Both the position numbers and the translations under genes were made by a program. From NCBI GenBank assembly GCA_016098155.1, contig JAAAJB010000109.1, forward strand, positions 1-61,083: a stretch of DNA of 61,083 nucleotides, in the 5' to 3' direction. The DNA comes from Actinomortierella ambigua. Taxonomy: Eukaryota; Mortierellomycota; Mortierellomycetes; Mortierellales; Mortierellaceae. Positions within the stretch are counted from its first letter, which is position 1. The number at the start of each line of letters is the position of its first letter. Below are positions 36,068 through 45,911 of this stretch, piece after piece. The notes below the pieces were generated by a model. That model did not search any database. It was not told the origin of the DNA and saw only the letters and a list, made by a program, of their open reading frames with translations.

Positions 36068-37078
36068 CCGATCTTAAGACTGCACAAATGCGTGATACTT
36101 TTTCAGTGTTCTTTATCTTAAATGGGTTCAGCCTTTTACTTTCTGGAAGAAGAAGGTTCATTGGGTGGTCTTGCGTGAAGCTCAGGAGACACTAGAATCG
36201 TGCCCTCATGATTGGAAAAGGAGAGGACAACCTGTTTTATGAATAAGGGATGGATAAATCTAGCGACACCTGCCTTGCCGCAAGCGTTGAGCTGATGGGG
36301 AGGAGTCCCTTGTCCGCCTTAAAAGATAGAAGATTGTGGATGATTCGTAGGGCGATGACTTTAACGTGATCTTGATGGGCCCATTCGGATTCGGTGCTGC
36401 GGTGTCGTAGGTGGGAAAGCTAGGCTAGTTTCCTGAGGTGGTAGAGGACTACGTAATACTTTAAAACCTCATCTGGAGCATTAGAGGCTTGACAAGTAGG
36501 TAGGAAATTGGATTGTGATCAGTAGGGACGGAATGTGGGGTGAGGGAGCGAGTGTTCGAGGCATCGTCACCATAAGTTGCGGCCTTGTCTGAGCGCGGGT
36601 GTCCCGATAACAGGGTCCTCCGATAGGCGCGGTGTCCTAGGATCGCAATTCTGCATTGCGAGTGGCCTAATACCAGTCTACTGAGTTAACAGTGTTCTCC
36701 ACAAACTATCTGCCTGCATGCAGTATCAAATCAAACTTCCTCCAAGCATAGTTGCGTGTCATCAACAAATTCGTTTATTTACAGTCTACAAGTAAACCTG
36801 TCGCATGGGGTTCTGCACCTGGAGCAGTGTGCTCAACTGTCCACTTCATTCCACAATCCTATTTAGTTGCTGAGCATTCCACAGCACAATCGGGCATACC
36901 TATACGAATATCTAAGAGATAAAAAGAGTAATGGTTAGACCCTAGAAACAAGCACAACCATACAACCTCCTGGATGCCATTACTCCGACAGTGGCCCCAG
37001 TCACCTAATGGTGAAAACAGCCGCAGCTGGGCTGAGACTCACGATCACCATGGCTATCTCGGCGAGACAGCTCCAATT

Positions 37079-37316
37079 GCAGCACCACCAACACCAAGAT
37101 GACAAGCACTTTGGAGTGGAGAGGTCATATGGAGAGACGGGCAGCGCCAACGCTTCACCCATGTGCCTCTCATGGACCCACGGAGCAACCAGATGCAAAC
37201 AACTCAAGCTAGCAGCACCACCAGCACCAAGGCGACAAGCACCTTGGCGTGGAGAGGTCATATGGAGAGACGGGCAGCGCCAACGCTTCACCCATGTGTC
37301 TCTCATGAACCTACGG
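37079..37316. repeat. Direct repeat of ~105 bp, period 133 bp
   Basis: Copy 1 (about 37079-37183) and copy 2 (about 37212-37316) share gcagcaccacca, gacaagcac and a long identical core (gaggtcatatggagagacgg and onward through cacccatgtg). Divergence is higher at the left end. A ~28-bp spacer separates them, strikingly like the spacing of the repeat at 33 kb. Confidence 0.85.
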
Positions 37317-38478
37317 GAGCTAGCCCTTGTTGAATGCACACGGATCTCAACTCTCCCCAACAAGGAGTGAACCCAAAAAAGGACGTGGCCATATCCATTC
37401 GCCACCAAGGAGGGCCCTCTCGCATCCAGTCTCGAAATCCGTACACACGCCATGCTTCCTTCCAGACACTACCATTACCTTAACATGTCTTGTTAGAAGT
37501 GATCGTGTGAAGATTGAAGAGTGAATTCGCGCATTCGTTCAACATGCTCGCTACTGCACATAAGTGGCAAAGCCACAAATCTCTGGACTGTTCAGGAGGC
37601 GAAGACATGGTAGAGACCACTTCTCATTTCTGCACAAAATGCCTGCATTTGAACCTTTGAATAAACCAGCGTTCTTGGCCACTTTGTCTGGGTTCAAATG
37701 ATGCCCTGAGCGGCCCAAAGTTTCCACTGCGAACTTTACAAATCCTCTCCATCAACTGTGCTCTCCGTCTGCTGTGAGGGATGGCTCACCAAAAAAAAAA
37801 AAAAAAAAAACTTACCCTCCTGTCATCGACCCTCCTGTCATCGCACGGGCCATGCGATTGAAATAATCCGTCCTGGTTCTCTGGAAAATCTTCCTGCCAA
37901 ACGTCAGCAAGTCCGTCAACGCCGCATGTCTACCGCGACTGGACACTCCCAAATATGATCTTGTATCTCCATAGGTTTGGCCTCTTCCTCCACCGTTTGT
38001 AGTGCAGACATGAAAATGGTTGTTGAGGTAAAGGTCTGGGTGGCGTGCCTCCATGACTATCAGAGTCGGGAGCATACCGTGTATCTTTAGACTCTCTGTG
38101 GACGCCTGTAGTAGTCACCAACATCCGTGCTGTCAAGTAATATATGATAGTATATATATTTATATATATAAGCCTGCTACATACCCTCCCCCCCCCCTCT
38201 GGATTCCACATCGAGAGCGACGACGTGAGTGCTGCGCCTTCAGTGCCACTGAACCGTCTAGCCATGATGGTGATCGACTTCCACTGTCAGGGATATCCCT
38301 CATTGTCTTGTGGTTGGTTGCGAGCCAAGTATACAGTACCGAGAACCAAAAGCTGGTTAGAACTGGGATCAAGACTGTTGAGGAAAACCAAGCTTCCGTG
38401 TAAACAGGATCTTGAAAAAGATTAGTCATGTGGGAATACCTTAGATGTACTGATTCGCCATGGAGAATGGCCCTACTC

Positions 38479-38664
38479 CTACTCCTCCGAGCGGGCGCAA
38501 TTGTTGGTGGAGTCGCAATATCCAATGAATTCGGAGTAGCCGCAACAATCCTCGGATCTTTCGCAACTTGAGCCTGTGGCAATGCAATCAGCTTGAATGG
38601 TTGTTGCAATTGTGAGTGCAATCAAAAGGAAGATAGCAAGCCGAGAAGGGGTAGGTGCAATCAT
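38479..38664 (-). CDS. Small secreted cysteine-rich protein with a cystine-knot-like pattern
   Basis: 61 residues from ATG 38664 (chosen because it starts the signal peptide; the frame is open further upstream without an ATG). Residues about 1-25 form a signal peptide (short polar start, then a Leu/Ile/Ala core, ending before ADC). The mature ~36 residues have six Cys spaced C-x6-C-x5-C-C-x8-C-x5-C. That is the spacing of the inhibitor cystine knot or a similar compact disulfide fold. Fungal proteins of this size and design act as antimicrobials, effectors or inhibitors; which applies here cannot be told. A TATA-like element lies about 100 bp upstream. It sits alone in the accessory island beside the pseudogene copy. 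Confidence 0.75.
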   Translation of the reverse strand: MIAPTPSRLAIFLLIALTIATTIQADCIATGSSCERSEDCCGYSEFIGYCDSTNNCARSEE

Positions 38665-38764
38665 GGTTGTGTATGTTCTGTTTTTTGTCAATCTTGTCAC
38701 GTCGGAGACCTGGCGAAAGGGAAGGGAGGAGTCTGTTGGATGAAAAATGAGTGTATTCTGAGGT

Positions 38765-38773
38765 CTATTTATG
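38765..38773 (-). promoter_or_regulatory. TATA-like element of the cystine-rich peptide gene
   Basis: CATAAATAG on the minus strand, about 100 bp before the ATG at 38664. Confidence 0.4.
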
Positions 38774-39009
38774 TAGTATGCTATGGGCCTACGGAAATCC
38801 GGTGCAGCAAGGGGGAGAGAGCGTTCAGGGGCGAGAATGGATTGAATTTTTGCAAGGGGTCGTTCCTTCAGCCCCTAATCCATGATTCAAAAAAAACTCT
38901 CCTTATCCGTTCCTCCGAAGGACGGGGTAGACCCCTTTTGTTTTCTAAAGCGTCACTTCCGTATTGTTGTGACCAATGAATACCAAGTTTTTGTCACAAT
39001 GTGCCTTCG

Positions 39010-40470
39010 CGCTGCATTCAAGAGAGTACTATTTTCTTTTGTGGGGACATCTATCTTTGTGGGCGCGACTGGCAAGTTGATCATACATTTCAAGTAGAAT
39101 ACAGTGAAACATGGAAAAGAGGAGCAATAAAGTGTCTTTCAATACCCAATAGTTTAATGGTCATTATTGTGGGAAAGAGACGAGGTGGGCTAAGAGGGTA
39201 TTGTAAGTGTTGGAGGCATTTTTGGAAGGCTAGATGTGTCAAGAGCAATACCGGTCAAGAGGTTCAAATGACATGTGGTCCACGCAGTCACTTGCTTCGT
39301 CGTCCATATTGTCTTTGGCGCAAACACAGTCGAAAGTGTTCTTGAGCTCTTTGGCTATTTTACGGGTGTCCGAAAGTGCTTTGGTGCCGTTCTGGCCCAC
39401 ATCCTTGTTGGCAGCCTCGATGACGCACAACTCGAGTATTGTCGATGACGATACGATAAGGCCATCTACCGTTTGTCCTACAGCTTGCGTCTCAGTTCCT
39501 TCGGCCTTGCGATGACCGTTCTTTCGGAGAGCGGAGGATTGCGAGTGCACCTCGCCTGGCCGGTAGAGAGGCGATCTCTCCCCCAAAAAGATAGTTGGAA
39601 AAAAACCCCAGAGTATCTGAAGGTAGAATGATTCCGAGGCCGACTGAGGCAACTCGAAGTGGTGTCTCTGGTACACCAAGAACATCAGGTGCAGGGCCAC
39701 ATGGATCAAGCCTCGTTGACGCTCTTCTAGGGCTTGGCCATCCGGTGCACCGACGCTTTGCCATCCCCGGGACAGTCTCTCCTCTACCTTGCTCGGCGCC
39801 TCATCGTATAGGCGAAGAAGCTCTTCCTCCGCCGCGCTGATGATCTTCTGGCGCTCTCCGGCCCGCGTCACGAGGGCCTCATTTAGCGCCGACTTGTCCT
39901 CGTGGTCTTTGAATAGATTAATGACAGTGGAAGGCATATCCACGACGAAGGAGTGTAATGCCGACTCCCTCGACAACGTGCGCACGTATTGCGCAACCAC
40001 TTCATCGAGGCAAGCACCTGATGGGAGTATTCATGCCTCGCCCACAAAGGCAGCAAAGTTTTCATCGAACTCGGAGTTCATCCTCAGAATCGCGCTAGCA
40101 GATAGTGTACTGCTGCCCCTGCTTGTACTGGATTTGGAGGTGTAACCTAGGCTGGGACTTGGGCTAGCCCGCACAGCCACATCATTAGCTCCTACTCGGT
40201 CCTGCTGATCGCCCTCGTTGGAGGATTCCGCCTGGAACGATTCGATGAATGCCTGAACGTCGGTCACCTACTCCAAATCCGAAAGCGTCGGTGCGTCACA
40301 GGAGCAGAAGACAGCCTTGAGGCTATTCCACATAAGATCGGCTTTTCTCGTAATTCGAGGGTGCTTGGTTCGGATGTGGGCCAAGAATCCTTCAACAGTC
40401 GGCTGAGGGTTCATGCGCATTCGAACAATGTATTGGACACCCCACTCTTTAACACGGGTAGGGCGAACAC
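39010..40470 (-). pseudogene. Decayed inverted copy of the 530-aa unknown gene
   Basis: Closely parallels the plus-strand gene at 30.1-31.7 kb, in inverted orientation. Breaks are visible: an in-frame TAG at 40268-40270 (SDLE-stop-VTDVQAF, where the intact copy has Lys), and a TGA at 40031-40033 where the intact copy has the Trp of GEAW. An internal deletion of roughly 75 codons after the FDCVCAK segment leaves the ending (LDTSSLPKMPPTLT) out of frame. The longest surviving frame is 39239-40000. The Asp...Glu pair (QTVDGLI, LELCVIEAA) survives. Similarity continues about 150 bp beyond the stop, to about 39010, and ends near tcttgaatgcagc. The 5' exon differs: the first homologous point is near 40470. 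Confidence 0.85.
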
Positions 40471-41198
40471 CCTTTCCTACTTCCTCTTCGTCTTTGTGTC
40501 TGATAGACGAAGAGTGTGTGCGTGAAATGGAGGCGGTGAGTGTGTGTAAAAGTGGGGCGTTGAGTGTGTGTGAATTGAGTACGAGTTTCTTCACAGATTC
40601 TCAGGCTCTTCTTAAACAGTAAGGGAGGTCTCTTAACTAGCTCTTCTACAACGATCATAAGTGTCCCCATGACTGATGGTCACTGGTCAGAGTCGAGACA
40701 GACTTTGAATCATTCTCCAGCACAGTCACGAACCTTGCGTGTCCTGCGTGTCAAAGAATTGTCGCTCACAAAGCCTTCGACTTCGTCGTCGACCCATTCG
40801 ACTCACCAGGGTCCAATTCGTGAAGAGCTCATCGTAGTCTTATATGACCAGAGTTTTTTTGTTGAAGAGAAGATGGTGCTTGTCCGGCATGTGGATTCAG
40901 CTAGCTCGCCCAGTGCGAAGAGCGCTTGATGTCTCTGTTGTGTTCCGTGTTGGCCGATCGACCCTTTCTCGATTTGAAAGTTCATTCGCCTTCACCCCTT
41001 TTCCACAACATGCCCGACTCGCCCCCTTCCATATCGGAATGGCATCCAAGTCTATATGCAGCAATAAAAAATTAGGGACATAAAAGAAACGTTTATTGCT
41101 ACATGACATGAATACCGGGTTGGATCACCTGTCAATCAACTGTCTGTCGTTATCAACTCCTTTCGACCTCAAAAAAAAGAAAGGGCTCTTTGACGTTT
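40471..41198. other. Intergenic between the pseudogene and ATG4
   Basis: No supported gene. The minus-strand frame of the pseudogene stays open to about 40594 with an unrelated Thr/Ser-rich start. Minus frame 40803-40985 is unrecognised. TTTATT at 41092-41097 (AATAAA on the minus strand) is the probable ATG4 polyadenylation signal, about 100 bp past its stop. Confidence 0.4.
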
Positions 41199-44048
41199 TT
41201 ACAGCACAAGTTCAAGGTCTTCATCTTCTTCATCCGCAACTGTCAACAAATGCCCTTCCATGTCATCACCACTGTCATACACAGGTGCTCGCTCGCCGAT
41301 ACCAATGATCGCACTCATCGACTGCCCAGCAGCCGTCAGGTCGCCCTTGAGAAGCTCGTTCATCGCCTGCACCTGGGAACAGAAAACGTCAAATTCAGCC
41401 CGGTCCCTGCAGTAGAACGCAATCAACATCGACGGGTCGACACTGCCAATATCAATCTTGCGGATAGTGTCGCAGTGGTATGTCGCAAGGTTCTACAAGC
41501 AGAGGATAGAGGAAGAGTAGGGTTGCATAGAGTTTAAACAGGTGAGGCTCGTGTCATCTCTCCAACCCTCGGTTGCATGTGCTGTTGTACTTCCATTTCC
41601 CCAAAACGTAAAAAAAAAGGTACCTCTTCCGTGTACTGATTCAGATCCTTTATCTCGACCATGCACCGCGAGTGATGAGGGTCCAGATAAAAGAGATCGT
41701 TGTCTTGGTATCCTACAAAGTAGTACGACGATGAAGGCCGACCACTGTAAAAAAAAAACACGGTGAGTTCTCTTCGTCTTCATCTGGCACTCACTTATTC
41801 CTCTTTTTCTCATAGAATCAAAGTGACACTTACCCAGCGATGCCAAGGGACTGGGGCAATTCAAATGTGGCCTATTGAAAGAGAGGCGAGAAAGGCAAGG
41901 CAAAGTTTTTGTTTGTGCGTTTTCAGTTACCACTGTCTTGGTGTATAGAACAGAAGGTGAGGTGTTAACCTTGTTCTTGCCAAGGTCGTGCAAAGCAAAA
42001 CAAATAGAGGCAAACCCTAGTTCATACCTTAACCGCATTATGGTACACGGGGTTCACTTTGTCAATGCCCAGACGTATGGTGGCAAGGATCAAAACGTTG
42101 CCAAAGGGGCTCCTGCCTTTCATCGTCGCGGTCTGTTCCACTTGATCCTTGTAGATTACACCGTCGGTAGTCACATAAACGCTTAGTCCACTCTCTGGGT
42201 AATTGTCCACCAATGCCCTAGGTTCGCGAGCAGACAGGGTGTGAGAGTGAGTGTGAAATGGAGAAAATTAGTATGTTGGTTTAGCACAAAATGGCCCGTC
42301 AAATTCATGAGGCTCCATGTCCACCAGGCAGTGCATTGTTTGGAAACTGCTGTGTTGCTTACTTGATCACTTGGCTGGTGGTGGAGGGTCCAAACCACTC
42401 GCCAATGTTCTTGCCCAGCTGTTTGCCCAGGAGTGCGATTCTGTGGACAGAAAACGGCGATCGAGACGTCATGTCGTCAAAGAACCATGAGATTATCTAC
42501 AATAGTAAACAAACCGAACGAAAATGTTACTCTGTTTATCCTTTTTATCCTCACTCACACTCTCACTTCCTATGTTTTCATTTTTGCCCACGTTTTCCCA
42601 CAAAGCGTCACATGGGTTTGCATTTTTTTTTTCGTTACCTTGACATATATATCCCAGAAAGCATCTCCCCGGGATGGGCGTGTCCACTCTCGGCCCATAA
42701 ACTGGACAGCTAGTGCATTCGCCAATAAGCTTTGGCCAGACCGAAGCATGCACCCCCAACCTACATCGGTGCTAAAGCTGCTTGGTCGGATCGGCGCATA
42801 GCTGTGGCGATAGGTGCACCATATCAGGCCTTTGGTAAAGTCGTGTTGAAAATCAATCCATTGCGTGGGTGAAGGCGGGTAGAGCTTGCCCATAAGGTAC
42901 ATGGGGCTATTTGACCGTGGCTGAGATGATTGAGATGTGGGTGCGCTGGCGGCCTCTATCGTGGGCTCTTGATCTTCGTGAGGGGTGGAGGACCGCAATC
43001 CTGCTAGTAGTGAGGGCGACTTGGACCGATTGGAGGCGGAGTTTGATCGGCGACGGGTATGTTTCGAGGAGGAAGAGGCGAGGGTAGTGGATGAGGGGTC
43101 AGTCGAGAAAGACGCAGAAGAGGTAGTTGCGCTTGCATTGGGTCCAGACGATGAGTTGCCAAGAGATGACAGGACCGAAGTAGAGTTCATGCGCACGGTC
43201 TTGGCGGGTCGTTCAGCAACCGGCTGACGTGGCGACTGTATATGGTGGTGGGACAAAGTATGAGACCCCGAGAAAGTCGACGACCGTAAAGGGGCAGCAG
43301 AGGACAGCGGCTCTGAAGACGAGCCAGAAGCACCAGCCCCAACGGAAGCTAGCGTGGAGGAGGGCGTCGGGAACCAGGTGTTCCACAGATTGACGACGTT
43401 CTTCTTAAGGTCCTGCGCCATGTCGACAGCTCGCTCTCCGTTAGCGTGTGTCAATCCTACGCTGGCAAGATTCATGCTAAACCTTGAGCCTGCTCGTGAA
43501 GCAGAAGCAGACACTGGTGGCGAATCTGCACTGGAGGTACCGGTGACTGCATCAGACGCCGTCTCTGTCCCTTGCGCCTCTGCAGCTGAACCCGACGATG
43601 TGCTGTTGCCCTCACTGCTGCAACTGGTTGTCGAGGACGACGAGACGAGGGAGAGGGAAGGGGCTGGTTGCGACACAGTGGCTCCTTGTGTCCCACCGAG
43701 GCGCGGGGGCTGTGCTTGTTCGTGCTTGTTCTCTGCTGGGGCAGAACTATTGTCAACCCCGTCGCAGGCGACAGGGCGGAGCTGGTCCTGCCAGAGGAGC
43801 TTATCCTCGCTTCGCCCCTTTTGCTCTTTTGCGTGACTCGTAGTAGTCGTAGTTGCCACAGAGGGCTCTTGTGTCTCCGCACTGGTGCTCTGGGATGGAC
43901 TTGAGGCACCCGCTTTCTCACCCCAGGCTGTAGAGCTGGAGGGTTGGGTCGTGGCCAGCGCAACAGAGGAGGAGGTGGTGGTGGTGGTGGGAGCGGGGCT
44001 GTCTGTGTCCACTGAGGGGTCATGTGAGGCCTCGAGTGCAGTGGACAT
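41199..44048 (-). CDS. ATG4: Atg4 cysteine protease (autophagy) with a long disordered N-terminus
   Basis: Cleaves the C-terminus of Atg8 to expose glycine for lipidation, and later delipidates Atg8; cytosolic. Exons 44048-42639, 42496-42363, 42217-42028, 41871-41834 (38 nt), 41744-41624 and 41492-41199 are phase-consistent and give 728 residues. The peptidase C54 domain starts around residue 385: [15 protein letters not shown], then the catalytic Cys in [12 protein letters not shown] (about Cys433), [27 protein letters not shown], and the Asp-x-His pair in YLDPHH (about Asp612, His614). The end is acidic (…[11 protein letters not shown]). The first ~380 residues are Ser/Thr-rich, much longer than in most Atg4 proteins, and probably a regulatory, phosphorylated extension. 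All three catalytic residues are present. Confidence 0.95.
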
Positions 44049-44838
44049 GTCAAATAGTCTCTTGGCACAATGAGCTTGCGGAATTTGAAAAATAGGACGG
44101 AGGGAAGGGATGAGTCAAGAAAGAAAGAGAGGAAGAAACAGAGAGGAGTGGGAGGAGACTAACCAAAGCACGGTTCAAAAGTGGTCGCGAGCTAATGTAT
44201 GTGTCGATGCCTGGTGGACAAAAAGTGTCTGGAAAGGAACATGAGGGCATGCATTGTGGGAGCTCTGCTCAGAGACACCCCGCACGCACGTGATCAGTGA
44301 CGTCGTTTCAACTTTGGCGCCTTGCCGCAGAAATTTCCTTGGGTGGGTTGGAAATGGCCCGAAGGAGAGCAAGAGTACGCGTCGCTGTCCTTCCATAGCT
44401 AAAAACAGCTATTATATAAAAGTTACAAGGCTATAAGACTGCCAAGACTACCTTCTAGACCTTATTGATGTGTCAATCACCTTGGTTGGAATATAGGGTC
44501 CATGCTGTTGTGTATGGCCAAAGGAGGCAGGGGCGCATGCAGCAGAGACCGACAACTTGGAGGACAAACCCAATGGCGCGTCGTGATATGCTACACCCAC
44601 TCGTCGTCATATCACATTCTTGCACTTTGCCTTCACGAGGGGTTACAAAGTAATTACGGTCATCAGTGCACCCCATGCAGGGCGTCGATAGCAACCTCCT
44701 CAATACCACTTGATAGGATAGGACGACAATTGATGTCATCAACCAAAGATACCAAGGATAAGGCTATCAAACATCTCTTTTTTTTTTCCCACACTCATAT
44801 ATCCGCAGGTTTCATATCCCCTCATTCCTCTTGTTGCC
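44049..44838. other. ATG4 upstream region
   Basis: Promoter side of ATG4, with GA-rich leader sequence close to the start. No gene seen; the minus frame at 44473-44742 has no recognisable content. Confidence 0.4.
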
Positions 44839-45393
44839 GCACAGCTTTATCTGGGTGCGGTGTACTATCATGGTAGTGGGGTCAAGCAAGACCATGCAGA
44901 GGCAGTAGCATGGTTCCATGTGGCTGTATGTCACGGGCATGCTGAAGCAGAGGTCCAGCCCTGGCTTTGCATACCTGTACGGTGATCGGGCCACACATTG
45001 CATCGGATGGACTCACAAGGCTGCCGCTCATGGAGAGAAACCACGCCACGTAACCGAGCAGGACAACCAGCTGGCTTTCTGAATAGTACACAAAGAGTGC
45101 TGCTGAAGAAAACCCGACTACGTTTTTTTAAGTACGAGCTCCGCACTGAGGTGGAGCGCGATGATTAGAGGCTCATTTTCTGTTTCAGCAGGCTGGACCA
45201 AAGGATTTGTCTGCACCCCCTTCACGTCTTTGGACGTGATCACTCTGTACCACGAGAGTGCAGCCAAAGGATACGTCGCAGCGCAGCACAATCTTGATCT
45301 GATGTACGAGAATGGTCGTGGAGCTTAGATGGGCAAGAGCCAGGCGATGGAGTTATATGGCAAGGCAGCGGAGGAAGGACACAATGGTTCGTT
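44839..45393 (+). pseudogene. Sel1-like repeat protein remnant
   Basis: Pieces of Sel1-like repeats (about 36-residue helix pairs that scaffold protein complexes) in several frames. They are YLGAVYYHGSGVKQDHAEA (from 44848), a frameshift near 44960, then AYLYGD and HKAAAHG before a stop, and later YHESAAKGYVAAQHNLDLMYENGRG running into an in-frame TAG (45328-45330) followed by KAAEEGHN. At least one frameshift and two stops make it a pseudogene. No start or end could be fixed. Large Sel1-repeat families are common in Mortierella-type fungi, so this is likely debris of one. Confidence 0.75.
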
Positions 45394-45911
45394 CCACTGT
45401 ATCTCATGGAGATTACTACGTAGAATGCAGGGTTGAAAGAAGGCGCGGCCATGAGAAAGCGCGATGTGTAGCTGATAATGAAACGATCGATCTCAACCAT
45501 TCTAAATGTGCCTCCTCATCAATACTCTCTCATCTTCGGCGCTATGTCCACCATATGGTCCACCGATCCACGAGTTCAGCCATAATTAGAGGTCTCGTGT
45601 GAGTGGCTCTTCTGCCCTTGCACGTTGCATGTGCCAGATGTTATTATATAGACTTCGGCCCTGTTCATTCAAACCAGAGGCAGAAGGCTTTATTGTTCTC
45701 AGACAATGCACAAAACCATAGTATCGGTAACCCGCCCTAAAAACGACAAATGCAGAGCCCCGTTCCAGCCTCGCCAATAACAAAGAAGGGAACACTAAGA
45801 GTATGGAACCGGCAGATGCTATTATTCAAATTGCTTCTCTTTTTTTTCTGGTTTCTGTTTTCTGGTTTCTTTTTTTTTTGTCTCTGCGAGCACAAGATAA
45901 AACAAAGTCGT
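45394..45911. other. Intergenic between Sel1 remnant and YPT7
   Basis: No gene. TTTATT at 45689-45694 (AATAAA on the minus strand) may be the YPT7 polyadenylation signal, about 220 bp after its stop. Confidence 0.4.

Larger units (their letters stand above)
36039..38478. other. 2.4-kb gene-poor accessory sequence
   Basis: No supported gene. Contains a duplicated ~105-bp block (listed separately), a 20-nt A run at 37791-37810 directly followed by two copies of ccctcctgtcatcg, and an AT microsatellite at about 38146-38170. Frames across the repeat (for example 37001-37453 minus) mirror the duplication and are not convincing proteins. A minus frame at 38160-38621 has one hydrophobic stretch but is unrecognised and overlaps the cystine-knot gene. 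Confidence 0.45.

Noticed and set aside
37001..37453. 150-residue minus frame containing two similar segments
   Set aside because: The similarity simply mirrors the DNA repeat; no start context or domain.
39010..40470. C-to-T type mutation (RIP) as cause of the pseudogene stops
   Set aside because: Of the two visible stops, one (Trp TGG to TGA) fits a transition but the other (Lys AAG to TAG) is a transversion, and a large deletion is also present.
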